Numbered from the stretch's first letter, positions 8,837 to 13,783 are shown. The stretch is 19,566 nt of DNA from Treponema sp. (GCA_016297415.1 JAEDGQ010000032.1:1-19566), one strand, 5' to 3'. Notes: a model not told the origin generated them from the letters alone. Numbers and translations: made by a program.

Positions 8837-8896
8837 AAAAAAAGAATAAAACACCGGAATTTAAGGGTACAGATTCACCCATAAACCCCGGCGTTT
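8837..8896 (-). terminator. Intercistronic stem-loop with T-run
   Basis: Read on the minus strand, AAACGCCGG (8896-8888) pairs with CCGGTGTTT (8857-8849), with one G-U wobble that exists only in the minus-strand RNA. An inner GGGT/ACCC stem lies within the loop, and T-runs follow, ending at 8837. It sits right after the binding-protein gene and before the permease. This is the usual position for a partial terminator or 3' mRNA stabiliser that keeps binding protein in excess over permease and ATPase. Confidence 0.75.
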
Positions 8897-8919
8897 GTAA
8901 CTGAGCAACTGCTCAAAAA

Positions 8920-9714
8920 TTATTTGATTGCGATAAGATCTGTTCCGAAGATTTTTTCAGAAATTGCTTTAAGTGTTCCATCAGCAGCAAGTTCTACGAG
9001 AGCTGCATCAAGTTTTTCTGCAAGAACAGAATTTCCTTTCTTTACAGCAACACCAAAGTATTCGTCAGCATCACCAACCCAAACACTCTTGTATTTTGAG
9101 TCTGGTCCAAGGTAAGCAGCTGAAACAAGAGCATCTGAACAAACAGCATCGCAGCGTCCGAGAGCAAGTTCATCGTAAGCATTGATTACTTTATCAAATT
9201 CAACTGGTTCAAATTTAAGGCCGTTTTCGCCCTGTTTAGCCATAAAGTAATCAGAAGTTGTTTCTGCCTGGTAAGCAACTTTAAGACCAGTAAGATCTGC
9301 AGGACTGTTAACATTAAGAGTAGAATCTTTCTGAAGGATAATAGCCTGACCGTTTCCGATATAAGCCTGTGTAAAGTCCATTGATTCTTTGCGTTCGTCA
9401 GTAATTGTAACTGAAGAAATTACAGCATCATATTTGTCAGTTTCAAGACCAGCAAAGATTCCGTCCCATGATGTATCTACGATTTCAAGTTTAAGTTCAA
9501 GTTTTTCAGAAAGAGCTTTAGAAAGTTCAACATCGAAACCAATTGGAGTTTTTCCATCAGCATCATAGTATTCCATTGGCGGATAACCAATTTCCATACC
9601 AACTTTGAATACATCTTTTTCGATTGTGTATTCACCCTTTTCAACTTTTTTGCTGCATCCTGCAAGAGCGGCAACCATAAGTACTGCTGAAACAACAGCC
9701 ATTAACTTTTTCAT
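8920..9714 (-). CDS. Polar amino-acid binding lipoprotein
   Basis: A 264-residue extracytoplasmic solute-binding protein (SBP_bac_3 family), first gene of the importer operon. A lipoprotein signal peptide ends at LAGC with lipidated Cys 20. The mature part begins with the family block VGMEIGYPPMEYYDADGKTP and GFDVELSKALSEKL. TITDERKESMDFTQAY contains the Arg that normally grips the ligand alpha-carboxylate, and ALGRCDAVCSD contains the Asp that normally binds the amino group. The ligand is therefore probably an amino acid; which one cannot be told. ATG at 9714 has GGAGGA upstream. The leader carries a promoter and a strong hairpin (9732-9776). Family certain, specificity unknown. Confidence 0.95.
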   Translation of the reverse strand: MKKLMAVVSAVLMVAALAGCSKKVEKGEYTIEKDVFKVGMEIGYPPMEYYDADGKTPIGFDVELSKALSEKLELKLEIVDTSWDGIFAGLETDKYDAVISSVTITDERKESMDFTQAYIGNGQAIILQKDSTLNVNSPADLTGLKVAYQAETTSDYFMAKQGENGLKFEPVEFDKVINAYDELALGRCDAVCSDALVSAAYLGPDSKYKSVWVGDADEYFGVAVKKGNSVLAEKLDAALVELAADGTLKAISEKIFGTDLIAIK

Positions 9715-9731
9715 ATCTTTTCCTCCGAATG

Positions 9732-9776
9732 AAAAATAAAAAAGGACACTGACAACAATCGTGTACCCCAGTGTCC
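9732..9776 (-). promoter_or_regulatory. Leader hairpin with T-run before the importer operon
   Basis: On the minus strand GGACACTG (9776-9769) pairs with CAGTGTCC (9751-9744), a perfect 8-bp stem with a 17-nt loop. It is followed at once by TTTTTTATTTTT. This is terminator-shaped and lies between the probable transcription start (about 9780) and the ribosome site. It could be an attenuator, a 5' stabilising hairpin, or an operator read at the DNA level. The leader is too short for a T-box or other large riboswitch. Confidence 0.7.
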
Positions 9777-9786
9777 CGCAACTATA

Positions 9787-9815
9787 ATTTTAATTTATAT
9801 GCATATTTTAATCAA
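9787..9815 (-). promoter_or_regulatory. Promoter of the amino-acid importer operon
   Basis: On the minus strand TTGATT (9815-9810) and TAAAAT (9792-9787) are separated by 17 bp. The predicted start, about seven bases on, falls at the foot of the leader hairpin. Confidence 0.6.
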
Positions 9816-9849
9816 TATTACTGTATATTTATGCAAAATTTTCCAAGGG

Positions 9850-9938
9850 GCGTTCCGGCTCCGCCGTCGGGCTATCCGTACTTCCGCTGCCGCTTCATCC
9901 CTGCGGGACGGCTCCGCCGGTACTCCTATCCCTAACGC
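9850..9938. repeat. GC-rich ~90-bp repeat, copy A
   Basis: A markedly GC-rich island in AT-rich DNA, running from GCGTTCCGGCT to CCCTAACGC, so the ends are complementary (GCGTT/AACGC). It contains several GGCTCCGCCG-type pieces. A diverged copy in the opposite orientation lies at 13784-13875, with the same ends and the same GCCGTCGGG block. Both are followed by a run of seven or eight A. The rest of 9799-10100 holds nothing I can support. Confidence 0.75.
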
Positions 9939-10103
9939 AAAAAAAGCGCCCTGCACAGGGATTATAGATGATGCAACTGGAATAATAATTGCAGGTGCCT
10001 AGTTCGATTTGAGCACAAAAAGTGATTGATTTCGTCACACTGACTTAAATTCCCAGACCCACTTATAAAAAAAGACTGATACTGTGACATTTTTACATAC
10101 ACC

Positions 10104-10132
10104 TATACAAAATAAAAGGTATATACTATAAT
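10104..10132 (+). promoter_or_regulatory. Promoter of small-peptide module 1
   Basis: TATACA (10104-10109), a 17 bp spacer and a perfect TATAAT (10127-10132). The start would be near 10139, giving a leader of about 80 nt before the peptide gene. Confidence 0.6.
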
Positions 10133-10163
10133 GATTTTTGGAAGTGCCCTTACAGGCGGTTAG

Positions 10164-10210
10164 CTCCCGACTCTGACAGCCAGAAAACTGGTTGATTAAT
10201 TTGACGGGAG
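10164..10210 (+). promoter_or_regulatory. Ribosome-site-sequestering leader structure
   Basis: CTCCCG (10164-10169) is complementary to CGGGAG (10205-10210), which overlaps the peptide's Shine-Dalgarno sequence GGGAGG (10206-10211). A small hairpin CCAG-AAAA-CTGG (10180-10191) lies between them and would bring the arms together. This would hide the ribosome site, a feature known from several type I toxin mRNAs. The structure is seen in sequence; its role is inferred. Confidence 0.5.
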
Positions 10211-10219
10211 GTTCGTGCA

Positions 10220-10309
10220 ATGAATTTTGACAGATTTATTGCTGTTGTTGCATGTATAGCAACAGTACTCTGCTCAATTATTGCAGTCCTTTCCTACCTT
10301 TATAAGTAG
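10220..10309 (+). CDS. 29-residue membrane peptide, candidate type I toxin 1
   Basis: A 29-residue peptide with a short polar start (MNFDRF), one hydrophobic segment IAVVACIATVLCSIIAVL and the tail SYLYK. This is the build of small single-span type I toxins (TxpA/BsrG or holin-like type), which insert in the inner membrane. GGGAGG lies eight bases before the ATG. Directly downstream is a hairpin (10323-10352), and on the opposite strand a convergent antisense RNA promoter (10422-10450). The paralogue at 11903-11992 shares the -LSYL- C-terminus. The nucleotide similarity continues through the stop into the A-run and the CCGCCC arm of the hairpin. No database match was run. It might instead be a harmless small membrane protein. 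Confidence 0.65.
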   Translation: MNFDRFIAVVACIATVLCSIIAVLSYLYK

Positions 10310-10314
10310 AAGAG

Positions 10315-10415
10315 AAAAAAATGACCGCCCAGTCTGACCCACTGTAGCGGTCTTGCGTCCTTTTAGGACAAAAAGAAACTTGTGGAGATGACCAAATGTT
10401 CGGGCATTTCCTCTT
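10315..10415 (-). ncRNA. Candidate antisense RNA 1 (antitoxin)
   Basis: A transcript from the promoter at 10422-10450 would start near 10415 and end at a good intrinsic terminator. The terminator stem is GACCGC/GCGGTC (10352-10347 with 10328-10323), with an inner CAGT/ACTG pair, then ATTTTTTTC on the minus strand. The RNA is about 100 nt and fully complementary to the 3' untranslated region of the peptide mRNA. On the plus strand AAATG-TTCGGG-CATTT followed by eight T (10394-10420) could end the peptide mRNA beyond the antisense start. No open reading frame of interest is present. Confidence 0.6.
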
Positions 10416-10421
10416 TTTTTT

Positions 10422-10450
10422 AATATACCACCAATAAGCCTTTCCGTCAA
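10422..10450 (-). promoter_or_regulatory. Antisense promoter, module 1
   Basis: On the minus strand TTGACG (10450-10445), exactly 17 bp, TATATT (10427-10422). The surrounding block is nearly the same as at 12087-12115, although the intervening modules have diverged, so selection has kept it. Confidence 0.75.
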
Positions 10451-10483
10451 ATCGATACTGCATAATATCTAAATAAGTACTAA

Positions 10484-10651
10484 TTCGTAAGAGATTTTGT
10501 TCAACGAACTTGCAAATCACTTTTGACACTGCTTACCTTTACAGAAATTGCAGTCATTACAATCATTCCATTTACACCATTTGGTGCACTTCTTGGATTT
10601 ACCGTCCTTCCTTAAATTTATTTTGCATACCTCGGCGCGTTGCAACAAGTT
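10484..10651 (+). pseudogene. C-terminal remnant of an MgtA-like P-type ATPase
   Basis: One frame reads FVQRTCKSLLTLLTFTEIAV then ITIIPFTPFGALLGFTVLP, a TAA (10613-10615), and continues IYFAYLGAL. This matches my memory of the C-terminal membrane part of magnesium-transporting P-type ATPases: an -IPFIQSR- like stretch, a [LI]PFTP..LGF..LP segment, then -YF..L-. The rest of the pump is absent, the frame has no start, and a stop sits inside the conserved stretch. So this is a broken fragment, not a gene. Assignment is from pattern only. Confidence 0.45.
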
Positions 10652-10696
10652 GCTCATGCACCTTCCTGTGGCAGATCAAGCCGTGCTTTTTTTTAT

Positions 10697-10726
10697 TTGA
10701 CGAAAGAATTAAAATTTAATTACAAT
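10697..10726 (+). promoter_or_regulatory. Promoter of brnTA
   Basis: TTGACG (10697-10702), 18 bp, TACAAT (10721-10726). An overlapping TATAAT at 10726-10731 also exists. The expected start falls on or next to the brnT ATG at 10733, implying a leaderless message. Confidence 0.55.
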
Positions 10727-10732
10727 ATAATT

Positions 10733-11017
10733 ATGAAAATAAAATTTGATTGGGATCCAGAAAAAGCAGAAATAAATCTTAAGAAACATAATGTTTCTTT
10801 TGAAGAAGCGAAAACTGTTTTTTATGATCCTAATGCAAAATTAATTGCAGATCCCGACCATTCGGCAGAAGAGGATAGATTTATTATTTTGGGTATAAGT
10901 AATAATTCTAAAGTGCTGGTTGTTTGTCATTGCTATCGGGAAAATGATGAAGTAATCAGAATCATTTCAGCTCGAAAAGCAACTACAAACGAAAAGAAAC
11001 AGTATGGAGAAAACTAA
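10733..11017 (+). CDS. brnT: BrnT-family toxin (RNase)
   Basis: A 94-residue BrnT toxin (PF04365), a RelE-fold ribonuclease that blocks translation and is neutralised by BrnA. The family pattern is clear: FDWDPEKAEINLKKHNVSFE at the N-terminus, the DP....DPDHSAEEDRFIILG middle and the C-terminal VIRIISARKATTNEKKQY. The frame stays open upstream of 10733, but only the Met before KIKFDWDP fits the family start. There is no Shine-Dalgarno sequence; a -10 element sits immediately before the ATG, so translation is probably leaderless. The antitoxin gene follows with one base between stop and start. Length is normal and no damage is visible. Confidence 0.9.
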   Translation: MKIKFDWDPEKAEINLKKHNVSFEEAKTVFYDPNAKLIADPDHSAEEDRFIILGISNNSKVLVVCHCYRENDEVIRIISARKATTNEKKQYGEN

Positions 11018-11018
11018 A

Positions 11019-11231
11019 ATGAGAGAAGAATACGATTTTTCAAATGCAGTAAAAAATCCTTATGTTGGAAAACTTAAGCAGCAAATTACAATCCGTCTCG
11101 ATGAACAGGTAATTGAATATTTTAAAAAAATGGCAGAAGAGACAGGAATGCCATATCAGAATATTATCAATTATTATCTTCTTGAATGTGTAAAAGAAAA
11201 GAAACATATAGAAGTTGCGTTTGCAAAGTAG
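11019..11231 (+). CDS. brnA: BrnA-family antitoxin
   Basis: A 70-residue antitoxin that binds and inhibits BrnT and usually represses the operon through a ribbon-helix-helix domain. The start MREEYDFSNAVKNPYVGKLK is typical. QQITIRLDEQVIEYFKKMAE supplies the RHH strand and first helix, and TGMPYQNIINYYLLECV the second helix. An upstream in-frame ATG at 11004 overlaps brnT, but the ATG at 11019 has GGAG nine bases upstream and gives the normal family start. It probably binds the promoter at 10697-10726, although I do not see a clear palindrome there. Confidence 0.88.
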   Translation: MREEYDFSNAVKNPYVGKLKQQITIRLDEQVIEYFKKMAEETGMPYQNIINYYLLECVKEKKHIEVAFAK

Positions 11232-11253
11232 AAGCACATAACACGCATTTCAA

Positions 11254-11430
11254 ATGACAATGTATTTAGTTTCGGCTGTAATCCGGCTTACTCAGGAACT
11301 TAAGTCAAAACGGAGGTCAGATTATCTTGCTTCTCTTGTAGAAGCTGATATAACTTTCTGTCGTAACGGACAATGGGGGCAGAGTTTACGCATCACCTGT
11401 AAAGTTTGTTGTAACCTGGAATATTCTTAA
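11254..11430 (+). CDS. Hypothetical 58-residue ORF
   Basis: An open frame of 58 residues downstream of brnA, with a helical, basic first half (RLTQELKSKRRSDYLASLVE) and a Cys-containing tail (ITCKVCCNLEYS). I do not recognise it. There is no convincing ribosome site before the ATG at 11254 or the second ATG at 11260, so it may be a gene fragment or a chance frame. The surrounding 11232-11473 holds nothing else I can support. Confidence 0.25.
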   Translation: MTMYLVSAVIRLTQELKSKRRSDYLASLVEADITFCRNGQWGQSLRITCKVCCNLEYS

Positions 11431-11473
11431 AAACAGGCAGGTCATAATACAAAGCTATAAAATTTTTCTGATA

Positions 11474-11640
11474 TGAGACTGTTCAATAAGCTTGCATTAC
11501 GGTGGTTGAGTTTATCGAAACCACCACATTTAGTGTAGCAGTCATTTCGACGAGTGGTTCCTGAGCCCTTCGACAGGCTCAGGAACCACCTGTCGAAGGG
11601 CTCAATGAGCACTACACTCATTACTTTTGGGACAGCCCCT
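11474..11640. repeat. GGGCTGTCC palindromic element, copy 2
   Basis: Same order of parts as copy 1: a decayed left end (GACTGTTCAATAAG), GGTGGTTGAGTTTATCGAAACC, ACCACATTTAGTG, GTCATTTCGAC, and the right end ACTTTTGGGACAGCCCC. Instead of tandem units it holds a perfect 14-bp inverted repeat, GTGGTTCCTGAGCC (11554-11567) and GGCTCAGGAACCAC (11576-11589), with an 8-nt loop. It lies downstream of the brnTA region. The flanking full-length genes (brnA and metQ) converge on it. Confidence 0.82.
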
Positions 11641-11681
11641 ATAAAATTGTTAATTAGTTAAATCCGTGCCGCTACGCGCCA

Positions 11682-11888
11682 CTAGTTAAAAGCCCGAACA
11701 CTACAAACATAATAGTAATTGAAGTTCTTGAAGTCGTAGGTCTTGTCGTTGTTGAATATATAGCCATATTCAAACTCGAGTACCCAGGCGCAATCATAGC
11801 GGGAAGAGTCCGGACATCAAGACCAGTAATAGCTTGTGCCAAACTGGTTTCCGCCTGCTTTTGAAAGGCTTGTATCTACTGCAGTTAG
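11682..11888 (-). pseudogene. DUF1566 (Lcl C-terminal) domain remnant
   Basis: One minus-strand frame reads LTAVDTSLSKAGGNQFGTSY, YWS, a TGA (11819-11817), then SSRYDCAWVLEFEYGYIFNN and DKTYDFKNFNYYYVCSVRAF before TAG at 11684-11682. The SLxKAGGxxFxxSYYWS, AWxxEFxxG and YYVxxVRAF blocks are the signature of DUF1566/Lcl C-terminal domains, common on spirochaete and Fibrobacter surface proteins. The in-frame stop, missing N-terminal part and absent start show a decayed fragment. Its upstream edge runs into the reverse strand of the second small-peptide gene. Confidence 0.7.
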
Positions 11889-11902
11889 GGAGGCTTTGCG
11901 GA

Positions 11903-11992
11903 ATGACTTTATACGAAATTCTTTCGTTGGCTATTGATTTAGCCATTCTCATTCTGACAGCCCTTTCTTACTTAAAAGATAGAAAGAGTTAA
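11903..11992 (+). CDS. 29-residue membrane peptide, candidate type I toxin 2
   Basis: A second 29-residue peptide: MTLYEI, a hydrophobic LSLAIDLAILILTALSYL segment and the basic tail KDRKS. The M-x-x-YE-x-L-S-L start and L-[ST]-Y-[IL]-x-K-R-K end resemble the holin-like type I toxins of Firmicutes as I remember them. GGGAGG (11888-11893) lies nine bases before the ATG. TTCCGC (11849-11854) can pair with GCGGAA (11898-11903) at the start codon. A hairpin follows the stop, and an antisense promoter converges from 12087-12115. I see no convincing promoter of its own. The upstream DNA is the DUF1566 remnant, so the sense transcript may have lost its promoter. Confidence 0.6.
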   Translation: MTLYEILSLAIDLAILILTALSYLKDRKS

Positions 11993-12080
11993 AAAATAAA
12001 GCCGCCCTTTCAGTTTTCGAAGCTAGGACGGCTTTATAGCAAAAATAGTGGAGACGACCGACAGAATCGAGCACTACCTT
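11991..12080 (-). ncRNA. Candidate antisense RNA 2 (antitoxin)
   Basis: From the promoter at 12087-12115 a start near 12080 is expected. The end is a 12-bp stem: ATAAAGCCGTCC (12037-12026) with GGGCGGCTTTAT (12007-11996), followed by T5. The stem has a U-G wobble in the minus-strand RNA but a C-A mismatch in the plus-strand RNA, favouring the antisense as the selected molecule. The RNA is about 90 nt and complementary to the 3' untranslated region of peptide 2. It shares GGTC[AG]TCTCCAC with antisense RNA 1. Confidence 0.6.
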
Positions 12081-12086
12081 TCGTTT

Positions 12087-12115
12087 AATATACCACCAGC
12101 CAGCTTTTTCGTCAA
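12087..12115 (-). promoter_or_regulatory. Antisense promoter, module 2
   Basis: On the minus strand TTGACG (12115-12110), 17 bp, TATATT (12092-12087). Hexamers, spacing and the GGTGG just before the -10 are the same as in module 1. Confidence 0.75.
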
Positions 12116-12144
12116 ATTAATAAAAAATCAATATGACACATAAT

Positions 12145-12186
12145 AAAAAGCGGGCTTTATGAGTGCCCCATTACAGAGCGCTTTTT
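12145..12186. terminator. Terminator after metQ
   Basis: AAAAAGCG (12145-12152) pairs with CGCTTTTT (12179-12186), with an inner GGGC/GCCC pairing. T-runs occur on both strands. It lies just beyond the metQ stop on the minus strand, with the peptide module 2 converging from the other side. Confidence 0.7.
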
Positions 12187-12211
12187 TTATTTACTGCTTA
12201 TTAACTTTTTA

Positions 12212-13018
12212 TTAAAAAACAGCTACAACTTCGTTGTTTGGATATCTTTCTTTAATCCAGTTCTTAACTTTGTCGCTCTGAAGAGCTTTTATAAGAGCTT
12301 TTACTTCTGGAGCATCTTCGTTTCCAGCGTTAACAGCTACAATGTTAACATATGGAGAATCAGCACCTTCAACAAAAAGACCTTCTTTTTCAGCAGAAAG
12401 ACCAGCTGGAATAGCATAGTTTCCGTTGATAACAGCAGCGTCTACATCGTCGATTACCCGTGGAAGAGAAGCAGCTTCAATTTCAACGAACTTAAGGTTC
12501 TTTGCATTTGAAGTAATATCAATTGGTGTTGCTGTAATTCCAGCTTCAGCCTTAAGAGTAATAAGACCAGCAGACTGGAGAAGAAGAAGAGCACGACCTT
12601 CGTTTGTAGGATCGTTTGGAATAGCAATTTCTGAACCGTCTTTAAGTTCATCAAGCTTTGAAACTTTGTGTGAATAAAGAACGATTGGTTCAACATGGAT
12701 TCCACCGGCATTTACAAGTTTGTATCCCTTTTCTTTGTTAAAAGAATCCATATATGGAAGGTGCTGGAAGTAGTTAGCGTCAATGTCGCCAGAGTCTACA
12801 GCATCGTTTGGTGTTACATAATCTGTAAATTCAATTACAGTAAGGTCAATTCCTTCAGCCTTAAGGTCATCTTTTACAAGGTTAAGGATTTCTGCATGTG
12901 GTTCAGGAGTTGCACCAACTCTGAGCACACCTTTCTGAATTGTAGAAGCTTTTTTTCCACAACCAGCAAGAGAGAGAACTAAAAGTGCAGCAGAAGCAAC
13001 AGCTAAAAGTTTTTTCAT
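12212..13018 (-). CDS. metQ: Methionine-binding lipoprotein (NlpA family)
   Basis: A 268-residue surface-anchored binding protein of the NLPA/MetQ family, which feeds D/L-methionine to the MetNI importer. The signal peptide ends at LAGC with lipidated Cys 20. Family blocks are VGATPEPHAEILN, YFQHLPYMDSFN, IAIPNDPTNEGRALLLLQSA, GLITLK and LPRVIDDVDAAVINGNYA. Length is standard and the gene looks intact. ATG at 13018 has GGAG upstream. No metN or metI lies next to it, so it is an orphan that must use a transporter encoded elsewhere. Some family members bind other ligands, so methionine is likely but not proven. The leader is short and I see no S-box structure. Confidence 0.9.
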   Translation of the reverse strand: MKKLLAVASAALLVLSLAGCGKKASTIQKGVLRVGATPEPHAEILNLVKDDLKAEGIDLTVIEFTDYVTPNDAVDSGDIDANYFQHLPYMDSFNKEKGYKLVNAGGIHVEPIVLYSHKVSKLDELKDGSEIAIPNDPTNEGRALLLLQSAGLITLKAEAGITATPIDITSNAKNLKFVEIEAASLPRVIDDVDAAVINGNYAIPAGLSAEKEGLFVEGADSPYVNIVAVNAGNEDAPEVKALIKALQSDKVKNWIKERYPNNEVVAVF

Positions 13019-13039
13019 TTTTATCTCCTTTTTTTAAGC

Positions 13040-13051
13040 AGGTTATAACCT
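13040..13051. promoter_or_regulatory. Perfect 12-bp palindrome in the metQ leader
   Basis: AGGTTATAACCT reads the same on both strands and lies just downstream of the metQ promoter, before the ribosome site. This is a place where a dimeric repressor would block transcription. The cognate regulator is unknown. Confidence 0.4.
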
Positions 13052-13069
13052 ACTAACTGAGTATGTTAT

Positions 13070-13099
13070 TTTATACTATTTATAAATAACACTTGTCAA
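13070..13099 (-). promoter_or_regulatory. metQ promoter
   Basis: On the minus strand a consensus TTGACA (13099-13094), 18 bp, then TATAAA (13075-13070). Confidence 0.65.
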
Positions 13100-13174
13100 T
13101 ATAATTCTTTAAACAATGAGTTTCAATGGTTTCAGATTACAGTTTTTTCTCTCCTCTCAATCTTATTTTAAGAT

Positions 13175-13203
13175 TTGTTTAATTGAATTAACCATGTTAA
13201 AAT
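13175..13203 (+). promoter_or_regulatory. Promoter of the small membrane protein
   Basis: TTGTTT (13175-13180), 17 bp, TAAAAT (13198-13203), 31 bp before the ATG at 13235. It diverges from the metQ promoter. Confidence 0.5.
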
Positions 13204-13234
13204 AAAGTATCTTTGCTTATTATCGAGGGAAAAA

Positions 13235-13648
13235 ATGGCAAAAAACAACAAAATTGGTCTTTACCTTATTGGTATGGCTCTTGTAGCAGCAGGATGTTTC
13301 CTCCCGCTTACAGCTTCCGGCTGGGGATTCAACGGATCTAACATCGTTGACTACATCAAAGATGACAGTGGTGACTCACTTGTAACAGCAATTATGATCC
13401 TTGGTGGTGCAATTGCAGGTATCGTATTCAGCTTTGTAGCAGTAAAATACGCAAAACTTGTTTCACTCATTGTTTCTGTAGCTGGTGGTATTTATGTTAC
13501 ACTCAACATCTTTAACATGAATCCAATGGCTAAAAAGTTTGCTCATGGAGTTCTCAAATTTACTCAGGTTCATCCATCATGGGGCTTCTACCTCATTATT
13601 GCCGGCTGGGTAATTGCAATTATCGGTTACTTCATGAACAAAGACTAA
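13235..13648 (+). CDS. Four-helix membrane protein of unknown function
   Basis: A 137-residue integral membrane protein that I do not recognise. Hydrophobic segments lie at about 7-28, 49-70, 73-94 and 115-133, with a polar loop NGSNIVDYIKDDSGDS between the first two and a short charged C-terminus (NKD). The first segment contains a Cys (AAGC), but the segment continues as membrane helix, so a lipoprotein is less likely. ATG at 13235 has GAGGGA upstream and its own promoter. It is a single gene, transcribed away from metQ and ending just before palindromic element copy 3. Coding quality is good (regular codon use, no interruptions). Confidence 0.8.
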   Translation: MAKNNKIGLYLIGMALVAAGCFLPLTASGWGFNGSNIVDYIKDDSGDSLVTAIMILGGAIAGIVFSFVAVKYAKLVSLIVSVAGGIYVTLNIFNMNPMAKKFAHGVLKFTQVHPSWGFYLIIAGWVIAIIGYFMNKD

Positions 13649-13660
13649 TTTCAGTCTGTT

Positions 13661-13783
13661 AAAAAAAGGGCTGTCCAATAAGTAATGACCATTGCACTAA
13701 ATATGGTGGTTTCGACAAGCTCAACCACCGCAGATGGTGGCTCAACCACCGCAAGTTGAACTTTTGGGACAGCCCTTTTTTTT
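13661..13783. repeat. GGGCTGTCC palindromic element, copy 3
   Basis: The shortest copy has perfect ends: seven A plus GGGCTGTCC (13661-13676) and GGACAGCCC plus eight T (13767-13783), a textbook two-way terminator. It lies in the opposite orientation to copies 1 and 2. Its reverse complement holds GCGGTGGTTGAGC twice, then TTGTCGAAACCACCA, TATTTAGTG and GGTCATTACTTATT. It sits between convergent genes (membrane protein and S66 peptidase) and abuts GC-rich repeat copy B without a gap. Confidence 0.87.

Noticed and set aside
9799..10002. Plus-strand 67-codon ORF
   Set aside because: It crosses the GC-rich repeat copy A, has no ribosome site, and its composition changes with the repeat.
10278..10529. 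Minus-strand 83-codon ORF across peptide module 1
   Set aside because: It lies over the antisense RNA, its terminator and the peptide 3' end and has no protein-like composition; the RNA reading explains the region better.
10640..10732. Longer brnT start at 10640
   Set aside because: The extension translates the ATPase relic and the promoter region; the family start is the Met at 10733.
11004..11018. Overlapping brnA start at 11004
   Set aside because: The ATG at 11019 has the GGAG ribosome site and the typical family N-terminus.
13019..13099. S-box or other methionine riboswitch before metQ
   Set aside because: The leader from the predicted start is only about 45 nt and shows no such stem arrangement.
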